From Rhodopseudomonas sp. (GTDB taxonomy: Bacteria > Pseudomonadota > Alphaproteobacteria > Rhizobiales > Xanthobacteraceae), in assembly GCF_013377015.1 (NCBI RefSeq), contig NZ_JACABA010000002.1, forward strand, positions 1,021,691-1,085,690: a stretch of DNA of 64,000 bases, in the 5' to 3' direction. Positions 8,250 through 17,004 of the stretch are shown piece after piece; within the stretch, counting starts at the first letter, position 1, and every line of letters starts with the position of its first letter. Made by a program: the position numbers and the translations under genes. The notes beneath the pieces were generated by a model. That model had not been told where the DNA came from, searched no databases, and was given only the letters and a program-made list of their open reading frames with translations.

Positions 8250-9677
8250 TCAGCGGCCGGGAAGATCGATCAAGGTCGCCGACGTCCGCGCCTGCGGCGC
8301 GTCTGCGTCGGCTTCTGTGTCCATGTTGCCGAGCGTCGCCTTTCGGTCGGCGATCGCCTGCTGAAACTGCTCGAGCACCAGGCTGAAGGCCGAGAGATCC
8401 TCGATCGCGCCGTCGTCGTAATATTCCAGCGTCTCGCGCAGAATGCCGTCGACCTCCAGCTGCATCCGGTCGAGTTGGTCCACCGAGGCGGCCTGGCGCG
8501 CCTGCGACACCAGCGCCAGCGCCTGATCCCGCATCTGCGTGCTCTTGCTGGTCTCGTCGCGCTTCAGATAGCTGCGAAACCAGGCGCCGACCGAGCCGAC
8601 GCCGGACAGCAGCAGCACCGCGCCCCAGATGTAGTCGCTGTACCGCTCCAGGAAGGTGCGTTCGGTGCCGTCGATGAAGGCCGCGGCGCCGCGATGCGCC
8701 GGCAATGCGGCGTCCTTGTCGGTGTCCGGCGCCTGGACCTTGGTGATTCCGGGCGCTTCGTGCGCCAGCGACTGCCGCGCCGCGAACAATTGCCGGGTGA
8801 AATCGGCCACCGTGACCTCGGACAGCGACTTCTGCGCCACGATCAGATGATTGACGCTGACGGTCTCGACCTTGTCTTCCGGCCTCGCCGGCGCCGCGCT
8901 GAACGTGCTGCCGGGAATTTCCTCGGACTCATAGAGCGGATGCTTCTTGGCAATCAATTCCGAGACGTCGATCGGAAGGAATTTCAGTTCGCCCCGGCTG
9001 CGCACCGTCGCGGCGATCGCCTCGGTGGTGATCTTGCTGTCCAGCGGACCGATCGCCAGGAACGCATCGAGGCTCGGATCGCGCGCCATGTCGGCGATCT
9101 GGTCGGTGCCGAACTGCACGATGGTGACCTTGTCCGGCGCAACCCCCGACTCGGTCAGAACGACGTTGAGCAGGGTGACATTGGCCTTGGTGCGGCCGAT
9201 CACGCCGATGCGATGGCCGGCGAGCCCGTCGATGGACTTCACCGCGGCGCCAGACTTCTTGGCGCCCTTCGGCAACGACGCGGGCGCCCACAGCACCGCG
9301 ACGTTCTTGCGCAGGATTGCGACCGATTGCGCGGCGGCGGGCATCTCCAGATCGCCGCGGCCGACCGCGAGGTCGGTCTTGTCCGCGGCCAGCAGCGCGA
9401 TGCTCTCGGTCGCGCCGGCGGTCTGGATCGGCGCCAGCCGGACCGAGCTGCGCTCGCGCGCGAAGCCCTGCGCCAGCGCCTGGATCAGCCGTTGATCGTC
9501 GCTGCCTGGCGGCCCGACCGCGATCCGCAGCGTCACCGGCTGCAGTGCATACCAGACCGCTCCGGCGGTCGCAGCGAGCGCCAGGACCACGCCCAGCAGC
9601 ACCACCAGCGTCAGCAAGGCACGCTGCCCACGGCGCGGTTTTCTGGCCGTTTTGGCCGAGCCCTCGGATATTGCCAT
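8250..9677 (-). CDS. TAXI-family solute-binding protein, membrane anchored
   Basis: 475 residues. N-terminal membrane helix (ALLTLVVLLGVVLALAATAGAVW), then a TAXI/NMT1-like binding domain (LRIAVGPPGSDDQRLIQALAQGF; TDLAVGRGD), a second membrane helix near residue 355 (WGAVLLLSGVGSVGAW) and a cytoplasmic helical tail of about 110 residues. TAXI proteins normally serve TRAP transporters, but no TRAP membrane subunit is adjacent and the C-terminal extension is not typical of a free binding protein, so a sensor or accessory role is possible. The ATG start at 9677 (MAISEGSAK) has GAGG just upstream; a TTG at 9725 is less likely. Confidence 0.8.
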   Translation of the reverse strand: MAISEGSAKTARKPRRGQRALLTLVVLLGVVLALAATAGAVWYALQPVTLRIAVGPPGSDDQRLIQALAQGFARERSSVRLAPIQTAGATESIALLAADKTDLAVGRGDLEMPAAAQSVAILRKNVAVLWAPASLPKGAKKSGAAVKSIDGLAGHRIGVIGRTKANVTLLNVVLTESGVAPDKVTIVQFGTDQIADMARDPSLDAFLAIGPLDSKITTEAIAATVRSRGELKFLPIDVSELIAKKHPLYESEEIPGSTFSAAPARPEDKVETVSVNHLIVAQKSLSEVTVADFTRQLFAARQSLAHEAPGITKVQAPDTDKDAALPAHRGAAAFIDGTERTFLERYSDYIWGAVLLLSGVGSVGAWFRSYLKRDETSKSTQMRDQALALVSQARQAASVDQLDRMQLEVDGILRETLEYYDDGAIEDLSAFSLVLEQFQQAIADRKATLGNMDTEADADAPQARTSATLIDLPGR

Positions 9678-9755
9678 CTGCCTCGACCCGCGCCCGTTTT
9701 GGCTGTTGGTGGCCAGCCTACTCAATTTCCGCGTGGCAGTATTAGCACGTTGTGG

Positions 9756-9977
9756 TTACGGCTTGAAGAAAGCCGGATCGTTCAGCGCCTTGATCAGGGT
9801 ATCGACGATGTCGGCGGCGCCGTGGTCGTCGCGGGCTTCCAGCAGCTCCCACATCTTGCGCAGATTGGCGCGCATCGGCGCCTTCAGCGACGGATCGCGC
9901 TCGATCAGGGTGCGGGCGATGCAGAATGCGACCGCTTCGGTTCCCATTTTGGTTTGCTCAACGGTGGGCTTACTCAT
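9756..9977 (-). CDS. Conserved 73-residue hypothetical protein
   Basis: Small, probably helical soluble protein (MSKPTVEQTKMGTEAVAFCIARTLIERDPSLK...). The helix AVAFCIARTLIERD and the MWELLEARDDHGAADIVDTLIKAL stretch are amphipathic. AGGAAAG lies 5-11 bases before the ATG, supporting translation. It lies between the exporter gene and the TAXI protein gene on the same strand. No domain recognised. Confidence 0.72.
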   Translation of the reverse strand: MSKPTVEQTKMGTEAVAFCIARTLIERDPSLKAPMRANLRKMWELLEARDDHGAADIVDTLIKALNDPAFFKP

Positions 9978-10091
9978 GGACTTTCCTGTCTTTGGGGGGC
10001 GGTCGACGCCAACTCGGGCCCTGGATGCCGCCCTTTAGATCAAGTCGCCGCACATTGATAGCGCGGGGATGCCGGGCGACGGCAGACCGCC

Positions 10092-11678
10092 CTACTCCGC
10101 CAGCTCCGCCGGCAGCTTGGGTCCGGCCAGAGGCCGTTCTTCCATCGTCACCACGCATATCGCCGCCGCCGCCAGCATCGCGGCGGCGGCCGCGAACACG
10201 TAGCGAAACGCCGCGATCAGGTCGGCGGCCGGGATCGCGGCGACCTGCGCACCGGTCTGGCGATGTTCGCCGGCGAGCGGGACATTGCCGCCGAGCGCCG
10301 TCAGCAGGATCGCGGTGAATGCCGCCACCGTGAACGAGGCCAGCAGCGCCCGAAAGAAATTCATCGCGCCGGTGGCGGTGCCGACCTGTGCCCGCGCCAC
10401 CGCGTTCTGCACCGACACGGTGGAGACCGGAAACGCGGTGCCGAGCCCGAGCGAGAACAGCGACAATAGTACGAGCAGCAACCACAGCGGCATCGGCGCC
10501 ACCGCCGCCAGCGCGCAGGCCATCAGCGCGGCAAAGCCGGTGCCGAGAATCGCGACGCGCTTGTAGTGAATCATGTGGGTCATGGCGCGGCCGGCAATGG
10601 CGGCGCCGCCGACCGAGACCGCGGCGATCGGGATCAGCGCCAGCCCGGATTCGCTGGCGCTGAGATGATACACCACCTCGTAGTACAGCGGCATGTGCAC
10701 GGTGAGCGCGATCATCGCCCCCATCGCAAAACCGCCGGCCGCCATCGCCCAGGGCACCACCGATCCCGCCATCAGTTGCAGCGGCAGGAACGGCTCGGGC
10801 GTCCGCAGTGCGTGCCAGATGAAGCTCAGCGCCAGCAGCAATGCGGCGCCGGTCAGCGCCACGATGGTCGGCGATGCCCACGCAAAGCGGTTGCCGCCCC
10901 AGGTCAGCACCAGCATCACCGCCAGCGCCGAGGCCATCAGCAGCACGCCGCCCGACCAGTCGACCTTGCGGCGGCGATGAAACACCGGAATCTTCGCCAT
11001 CTTCGGCAGCAGCAGCGCCAGCGCGCCGATCCCGAGCGGCAGGTTGATCCAGAAGATCATCGACCAGTGCAGATGTTCGGCGAACACGCCGCCGAGGATC
11101 GGTCCGCCGATTCCGGCGGCGACCCAGACGCCGGAAAAATAGGCCTGGTACTGGCCGCGCTCGCGCGGGCTCACCACGTCGGAGATCACGGTCTGCACGA
11201 TCGGCAGAATGCCGCCGCCGCCGAGTCCTTGCAGGCCGCGCGCGACGATCAGCACCATCATGTTCGGCGCCACCGCGCACAGCAACGAACCGGCGATGAA
11301 CAGGCTCATCGCGGTGACGATGGTGGCGCGGCGGCCATAGATGTCGCTGAGCGTGCCGAACACCGGCGCCACCGCGGTCGAGGCCAACAGATACGCGGTG
11401 ATCACCCAGGACAGGTTGGAGACGTCGTTGAACTGCCGGCCGATCGTCGGCAGCGCGGTGGCGACGATGGTCTGGTCCAGCGCCGACAGAAACATCGCCA
11501 GGAGCAGGCTGATCAGGATGCCGCGAACTTCGGCCTTGGTCAGCGGCGAGGACGGCGCCAGCGGCGGTGCCTCGCCGATGTCGATCACCTCGGTGGCGAT
11601 CCGCGTCAATTCGGCGGCGGCCTCGTCGGACAAAACGGTTTCGTCGGGCTCGCGGCCGTGGCGTTCGGACATGCTCAT
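10092..11678 (-). CDS. DHA2-type MFS multidrug exporter
   Basis: Drug:proton antiporter of the inner membrane, 528 residues, with the 14-helix pattern of the EmrB/QacA group. Cytoplasmic N-terminus of about 55 residues, then first-helix motif LDQTIVATALPTI, motif A GTLSDIYGRRAT after helix 2, and the helix-5 motif C GIGGPILGGVF. No EmrA-type membrane fusion gene or TetR regulator is adjacent. The start at 11678 (MSMSERHG) is preferred; no good ribosome site is visible, and ATG 11672 is equally possible. A terminator-like hairpin on the same strand lies 240-270 bases upstream, within the possible leader. The substrate is unknown. Confidence 0.88.
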   Translation of the reverse strand: MSMSERHGREPDETVLSDEAAAELTRIATEVIDIGEAPPLAPSSPLTKAEVRGILISLLLAMFLSALDQTIVATALPTIGRQFNDVSNLSWVITAYLLASTAVAPVFGTLSDIYGRRATIVTAMSLFIAGSLLCAVAPNMMVLIVARGLQGLGGGGILPIVQTVISDVVSPRERGQYQAYFSGVWVAAGIGGPILGGVFAEHLHWSMIFWINLPLGIGALALLLPKMAKIPVFHRRRKVDWSGGVLLMASALAVMLVLTWGGNRFAWASPTIVALTGAALLLALSFIWHALRTPEPFLPLQLMAGSVVPWAMAAGGFAMGAMIALTVHMPLYYEVVYHLSASESGLALIPIAAVSVGGAAIAGRAMTHMIHYKRVAILGTGFAALMACALAAVAPMPLWLLLVLLSLFSLGLGTAFPVSTVSVQNAVARAQVGTATGAMNFFRALLASFTVAAFTAILLTALGGNVPLAGEHRQTGAQVAAIPAADLIAAFRYVFAAAAAMLAAAAICVVTMEERPLAGPKLPAELAE

Positions 11679-12278
11679 GCGGCGGGGAAAATCGCTCTTG
11701 TTGAAAGACGACGCGAAACCGGAATGGCTGCACCGCGTCGGGGTCGCGAGGACATTAGCCTGCGAATGATTTGCAAGACAGCCGCCACAGCGCATGGGAG
11801 GGTCCCGCGGAGCTCAGGATTGGGCAGCTCGCAGCCGGCGCGGCACTTGCGATGGCGATATCGGTCCGCAATCTTTCCAGCGCAGCTCCGGTCAGGCCCG
11901 GAAAACGTCCCGACAAGAAAACGGCCCGGTCGCTTCAGCGGCCCGGGCCAAGTCAAGGGAGGAAACGCCCCAAGCAGGGCAGCCGCGACGCGGGCGTCGC
12001 GGCTTCACCCTCTCTCTCCGATTCGTCGTCACACCGCTATTGCGTGAGACTCCGAGGCGTATTGGTACGGGAGCGAGAAGCCTCCCCGGACGTATCGGCC
12101 CGCCGCAACAGGCAGGCGCCATCCGTTCGCAAAGCGAGGCCGGCAGTTCAGCAATTTATTGGATTCTTAACGGAATCGCCCTACAATTCTACCACCTCGA
12201 TCATAAGACTCGCCGGCTTTTCGTTTTTCGTCGCCAGCCAATCGTGCTCGTTCTTGTCCGGGTTCGCGGGTTGCAAGC
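11679..12278. other. 600-base intergenic region between exporter and GGDEF-EAL gene
   Basis: Holds a terminator-like hairpin on the minus strand (11912-11949), a second perfect hairpin CCGCGACG...CGTCGCGG (11983-12002) and an isolated AGGGAGGAAACG at 11956-11967 that resembles a ribosome site but has no start codon after it. The last 100 bases before 12279 are AT-richer and probably carry the promoter of the GGDEF-EAL gene. No convincing gene. Confidence 0.5.
11912..11949 (-). terminator. Minus-strand terminator in the exporter leader
   Basis: Read on the minus strand: GGCCCGG arm (11949-11943), inner CGCT/AGCG pairing, CCGGGCC arm (11929-11923), then GTTTTCTTGT. No minus-strand gene precedes it, so it either ends a small transcript or attenuates a long exporter leader. 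Confidence 0.5.
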
Positions 12279-14951
12279 ATGAGTGCTGGTCAATCGATGC
12301 ATCCCGATCTTCAAAATCCTGAAGAGGCACCGGAATTCCTTCTGGCCGCGCTCGATCAGGCGATCGATGCGATCGTCATCATCGACTGCAATAACAACAT
12401 CACCCATTTCAATGCCGCCGCGGAGCTGATGTGGGGATATCCCCGCGACGAGATCCTTGGCCGCAATGTCAACTGTCTCGTGCCAGCGCAGATTCAGGCG
12501 CATCACAATGGATACATCGAGGCGAACCGCACGACCGGCGTCAATCGCATCGTCGGGACCAGCCGTGAAGTAAAGATCACCCGCAAGGACGGCAGCGAGA
12601 TCTGGGGAGCGCTGTCGATGTCGCGCGTCGCGCTCGGCAACGAAATCACCTACATGGGGTTCGTTCGCGACGTCACCGCCGAGGTGAGGAGCCGAGAAGC
12701 GCTGGCGCTGCACTCATTGGTCTCGTCCAAGACCACGCGCATGGTGCTCGTGACCGACCATGATCGGCGGATCGCTTATGCCAATGACGCGTTCTTCCGG
12801 ATGTTCGGATACTCTGCATCGGAGACGATCGGAGCATTGCCGAGTGAACTGCTCGCCGGCAAATACACCGACCAGGCGACGCTCGAGCGGCTGCGCCGCC
12901 AGATCGAGCTTGGCAATGATGTGGAAGACGAGATCCTGGCCTATACCAAGACCGGCAATGCGGTCTGGATATCGGCCGCGATCAGCGCGGTGACGGACGA
13001 CAAGGGCAAGCTCAAGAACATTGTGATGCTGCTCACCGATATCACCGAGAGCCGGCAGCTGCATTCGCTGCAGCGCGACGTGCTCGAGGCACTCGCCCTC
13101 GAAATGCCGATCCGCGACGTCTTCGACCTGCTGTGTCGCAGGGTGGAGATCATCGCGCCCGACGTGGTGTCGTCGGTGCTGCAGATCACTGCGGCCGGCT
13201 TGATACGTCCTCTCGCCGGCCCGAATCTTCCCGCCGGCTATGGCGAGGCGCTCGACGGCGTTGCGATCGGTCCCGAGGTGGGCTCCTGCGGGGCGGCCGC
13301 CGCCCTCGGCGTCCCCGTCCTGGCGCGGGACATCGCAACCGATCCGCGGTGGCTGCCCTATAATGAGATGCCTCTCGCAGGCGGCCTGCGGGCCTGCTGG
13401 TCGTCGCCGATCAAGGCGAAGGACGGCCGCGTGATCGGGACTTTCGCGTTCTATTTCAGGGAATCGCGCGCGCCCGGCCGCTGGCATCAGAAAATCGTCG
13501 ACGCCTGCGTTCATCTCGGCGCACTGGCCATCGAGCGCGAGGAATCCCGCAACCAGATCGCGCGGCTCGCCTACCACGACATGCTGACCGGATTGCCCAA
13601 CCGCGCGCGCCTGCTCGAACTAACCGAGCAGGCGATCAGGGATTGCCCGGCCGACCAGCACATCGCCTTGATGTTCATCGACCTGGATCATTTCAAGGAT
13701 GTCAACGACACACTCGGACACTCGGTCGGCGACGAATTGCTGGTCGGCGTCACCCAACGCCTGATGGGCCAGACCCGGTCGGGGGATTTCCTCAGCCGTT
13801 TGGGCGGCGACGAATTCATCCTGATGCTGTCGGACTGCGATGCCGAGGGCGCCGCGACGATCGCCCGCCGCATCACCGACGTGCTGGCGGTCCCGATGCG
13901 TCTTGGCGGCCACACGGTACAGGTCTCGGCCAGCATGGGGATCAGCGTCTATCCGGACAATGCGACGGATATCAACTCACTGATGAAATTTGCCGACGCC
14001 GCGATGTACAAGGCCAAGCAGGCCGGCCGATCCACCCACCGCGTGTTCAGCGTCGATATGAACGTGATGGCCGAGCAACGGTTGGCCTACGTCACGGCGC
14101 TGCGCAACGCCGTCGCGCAAGGCCATTTGAAGCTGCACTACCAGCCCCAGATCAGCACCGACGGAGGCGCTCTGTACGGCGTCGAGGCGCTGGCACGCTG
14201 GCATGATCCGGTGCTCGGTGAAGTCTCGCCGTCGAAGTTCATTCCGCTCGCCGAAGAATGCGGGCTGATCGAACAGATCGGCGTCTGGTCGATGCGTGAG
14301 GCGTGCCGGCAGATCGCGCTGTGGCGTAATGCGGGGGTGGACGTGCCCTGCGTGTCGGTGAATCTGTCGCCGCTGAATTTCCACAACGCGAAGCTCGCGA
14401 CGGTGGTGGCCGACGTGCTCCGGGACAGCGGCCTGCCGCCCGAAGCGCTGATGCTCGAGATCACCGAAGGCGTGATCCTGGACGAGAATTCGGCCGCGAT
14501 CCAGACCATGGATGCGATCCGCAAGCTCGGCGTCGGCCTGTCGCTGGATGATTTCGGCACCGGTTATTCGAGCCTCAGCCGGCTGGCACATTTGCCAATC
14601 GGCGAGCTCAAGATTGACCGCAGCCTCATGAACAGAATCGAGGTTGACGACAGCGCTCAGGCTATCATCACTGCCGTGGTCCGTGTCGGCCAGAGCCTGA
14701 AGATGATCGTGGTGGCCGAAGGTGTCGAAACCGAAGACCAGCGCCGGTTACTGATGCAACTCGGGTGCGACGTCGTCCAGGGATTCCTCTATGCCCCGGC
14801 CATGGCGCCAGCGGATTTCGAGCGATGGCTGGTCGCGCATTGCGCCAGACAAGCGTGCACCCTGCTGAGGGAAGTCGGACGGGCCTTATCAGCGGCCCCT
14901 CCGCCGGAAACGACGCCGGCGCGCGTCACCGCCGGCAAGCCGGGCCAGTAG
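12279..14951 (+). CDS. PAS-PAS-GAF-GGDEF-EAL cyclic-di-GMP enzyme
   Basis: Cytoplasmic signalling protein of 890 residues without membrane helices. Order: PAS 1 (about 20-140), PAS 2 (145-255), GAF (265-420), GGDEF (430-600) and EAL (610-865). The cyclase site RLGGDEF is intact (GGDEF 509-513) and so is the phosphodiesterase site (E636 of EALARW; DDFGTGYSSL from D757), so both making and breaking cyclic-di-GMP is possible, with the sensory domains choosing. PAS 1 contains NNNITHFNAAAELMWGYPRDEI, a common ligand- or redox-sensing type. Single-gene unit on the plus strand. ATG 12279 gives a complete first PAS domain. Confidence 0.93.
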   Translation: MSAGQSMHPDLQNPEEAPEFLLAALDQAIDAIVIIDCNNNITHFNAAAELMWGYPRDEILGRNVNCLVPAQIQAHHNGYIEANRTTGVNRIVGTSREVKITRKDGSEIWGALSMSRVALGNEITYMGFVRDVTAEVRSREALALHSLVSSKTTRMVLVTDHDRRIAYANDAFFRMFGYSASETIGALPSELLAGKYTDQATLERLRRQIELGNDVEDEILAYTKTGNAVWISAAISAVTDDKGKLKNIVMLLTDITESRQLHSLQRDVLEALALEMPIRDVFDLLCRRVEIIAPDVVSSVLQITAAGLIRPLAGPNLPAGYGEALDGVAIGPEVGSCGAAAALGVPVLARDIATDPRWLPYNEMPLAGGLRACWSSPIKAKDGRVIGTFAFYFRESRAPGRWHQKIVDACVHLGALAIEREESRNQIARLAYHDMLTGLPNRARLLELTEQAIRDCPADQHIALMFIDLDHFKDVNDTLGHSVGDELLVGVTQRLMGQTRSGDFLSRLGGDEFILMLSDCDAEGAATIARRITDVLAVPMRLGGHTVQVSASMGISVYPDNATDINSLMKFADAAMYKAKQAGRSTHRVFSVDMNVMAEQRLAYVTALRNAVAQGHLKLHYQPQISTDGGALYGVEALARWHDPVLGEVSPSKFIPLAEECGLIEQIGVWSMREACRQIALWRNAGVDVPCVSVNLSPLNFHNAKLATVVADVLRDSGLPPEALMLEITEGVILDENSAAIQTMDAIRKLGVGLSLDDFGTGYSSLSRLAHLPIGELKIDRSLMNRIEVDDSAQAIITAVVRVGQSLKMIVVAEGVETEDQRRLLMQLGCDVVQGFLYAPAMAPADFERWLVAHCARQACTLLREVGRALSAAPPPETTPARVTAGKPGQ

Positions 14952-15072
14952 CGCGCTCAAGGCCTGACGCGGCGGTTCCGCGCCCCGGAACTATGGCGAC
15001 TGGGTTTCAGCAGGCAAATCGCAAGCCTATGAGAAGGTCCGCCAGCGGCTCAGCGAAGGTGCTCCGCGTCGG

Positions 15073-15840
15073 CTATTGCGCGAGATTCAAGATGCCACCG
15101 GCGACATCGTGCCAAGCTTGCGAACTGCTGATTGGCAGACTGAGCAGCTTGACCAGCAGCAGCGCCGTTCCGCCGATCAGGTAGACCGCGTGCGGACGGC
15201 CTCGACTGCGCCAGTCGTAGATCATCGCCACGACGACCAGCAGATACGCAACGATCGCCGGCGGAATGGCGACCGCAACCGGGGGCGGGCCGACTGCGCC
15301 AGGCGGTGCCAGAAAGGTCATGAACCAGCGCGCGATCGCGGCATCCAGGATCGAGATCGCCGCCAGCATCATCAGCCGCTTGTGAATCTCCGGGCGGCGC
15401 ACATTGGCCACGGCGAGCGTAAACGCCACGGCGAAGAAGGCGATGCCGCTCAGCGGCACGATGGCGAAGGCGATTCCTTCGCTCCGCATCCCGATCGCAG
15501 CGGCCGCCTTCATCGCGTTGATCGCAACCAGCGTGCCGAAGATCGTCATCGCCGTCGCAAACGACACGCCGATCATGCCGACCGCACGATGCCTGGCGAT
15601 CCGCCCCGATGACGCCAGCCAGGTTTGAAACACCAGGAACAGCGACCACGCGAAGAACAGCGCTCCATGCAGGTGAACTACCGGATTCACGTTCAGGGTC
15701 TTCGTTGCCATCGGTAGCCAGTAGGTCGGAGCGAAGCCGATGAAGGCGACCGCGGCGCAGCACAGCGACATATAGAAATAGAAACCGGATTCGCCCGTGC
15801 GCACCGAGATCCGCGGGCCCCCGGACACGAGGGTGGTCAT
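15073..15840 (-). CDS. Hypothetical multi-pass membrane protein
   Basis: 255 residues with seven or so membrane helices (FYMSLCCAAVAFIGFAPTYW; HGALFFAWSLFLVFQTWLA; AVGMIGVSFATAMTIFGTLV; AIVPLSGIAFFAVAFTLA; further helices to the end). Histidines near helix ends (VHLHGALFF, RHRAVGM, EIHKRLMM) recall small heme-binding or DUF2306-like membrane proteins, but this is only a resemblance. The start at 15840 (MTTLVSGG) has GGAG 8 bases upstream; a start 60 bases earlier lacks one. Isolated on its strand. Confidence 0.75.
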   Translation of the reverse strand: MTTLVSGGPRISVRTGESGFYFYMSLCCAAVAFIGFAPTYWLPMATKTLNVNPVVHLHGALFFAWSLFLVFQTWLASSGRIARHRAVGMIGVSFATAMTIFGTLVAINAMKAAAAIGMRSEGIAFAIVPLSGIAFFAVAFTLAVANVRRPEIHKRLMMLAAISILDAAIARWFMTFLAPPGAVGPPPVAVAIPPAIVAYLLVVVAMIYDWRSRGRPHAVYLIGGTALLLVKLLSLPISSSQAWHDVAGGILNLAQ

Positions 15841-16210
15841 GCGTTCACTCCATGCCCGCGCCATGAGGCGGCATCCGCAACCAGCCGGCAGCGCTTGCAC
15901 CGCATTGTCGGCGGACGATCGATCTCATCGAAGTGCATTTTCAAGCTGCTATCCATCGCGTCCCCACATCACCAACCATCCTGTCAGCGCGAAATCATCA
16001 TTCGGCATTGTTCCGCGATGACTCGTAGGTCTCGTCAGACCCCGGAAAGGTTCTGGACAGATAACCGAGACGTGATCGTCAATGATCTGCGGTCCGGATC
16101 ATCGGACCTCGGGGACGGAGGAGCCGGTCCGGAGATGAGTATCCCTATTTCCCCGGCTGCACCTCGGGAAACTTCCAGTTGGCGCCGGACAATCGCCCGA
16201 TCGCCGCCGG
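15841..16210. other. Intergenic region, nothing recognised
   Basis: 370 bases between the membrane protein and YcgN. I see no gene, hairpin with T-run or strong operator. Short open frames on both strands have no ribosome site or familiar sequence. Confidence 0.5.
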
Positions 16211-16723
16211 TTACGCCGGCCGTTTCTTCAGCTTGGCACGCTTGGGCAGCAGCGCCGGCCACGATACGATGTGGTCTTCCAGCTCATGGTCCGGAATATC
16301 GTTCTCGCTGCCCTGCACCCGGCCGCGCACCGACACGCCGGCTTCGTGCACGGTTTTGGGATTGCCGGAGATCAGCGGGTGCCACCAATACAGATCGCGC
16401 CCCTCGGCCACCAGCTTGTAGCCACAGCTCGGCGGCAGCCAGTTCAGGGTGCGGACATTGGCCGGCGTCAGCCGCACGCAGTCCGGAACCTTCTTGGAGC
16501 GATTCGGATAATCCTTGCAGGCGCAGAGTCCGGCATCGAGCAGTCGGCACGACACATGGGTGAAATAGATCCGGCCGCTGTCCTCGTCCTCGAGCTTCTC
16601 CAGGCAGCAGCGCGCGCAGCCGTCGCACAGGCTCTCCCATTCGGACTTGGACATCTGCTCCAATGTTTTGGTTTTCCAGAAGAATTCGTCCTGATCCGAG
16701 GGGCGTTTGGGGCTTGCTGTCAT
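16211..16723 (-). CDS. YcgN family (UPF0260) cysteine-cluster protein
   Basis: 170 residues. The conserved cysteine set of the YcgN/YkgJ type is complete: [14 protein letters not shown] near residue 33, then CRLLD...LCACKDY..R...PDC. Such clusters bind zinc or an iron-sulfur centre; the biochemical role of the family is not established. The WWHPLISG and [21 protein letters not shown] blocks are also family-typical. ATG at 16723, no clear ribosome site. Transcribed divergently from the penicillin-binding protein gene 280 bases away. Confidence 0.88.
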   Translation of the reverse strand: MTASPKRPSDQDEFFWKTKTLEQMSKSEWESLCDGCARCCLEKLEDEDSGRIYFTHVSCRLLDAGLCACKDYPNRSKKVPDCVRLTPANVRTLNWLPPSCGYKLVAEGRDLYWWHPLISGNPKTVHEAGVSVRGRVQGSENDIPDHELEDHIVSWPALLPKRAKLKKRPA

Positions 16724-17004
16724 GCTGTCGAGGCCGTCCGGATCGCGGGAGGAAGCCCTTCTAGGGGCAGGAATGCCGACGGCGCAAGCGGTTAGCAGCA
16801 GCGGCGGCGCCAGGGGCCGTGCCGACGTTCACTGTGGTCATCAAAATCCCTTTCCGACCATTGGTTTATCGGTCGCGCTCGGCTAGAAGGTGACAGATTC
16901 CCCACGGGGGCGATCGGCGCCTTGGGTTTGCCGCAACACTGCCGCAAGACGTTCCATCGGCGCCGCTTCGGTTCCCGAACGCTGCAAATTGATCAAGGGC
17001 CCCG

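Noticed and set aside
11953-12002. AGGGAGGAAACG ribosome-like motif and a nearby hairpin
   Set aside because: No start codon follows the motif at proper distance and no gene can be read; kept only as part of the intergenic note.
16146-16210. In-frame continuation of YcgN after its stop (PAAIGRLSGANWKFPEVQPGK)
   Set aside because: It looks protein-like, but YcgN already has its usual end; no evidence for readthrough or a separate start.
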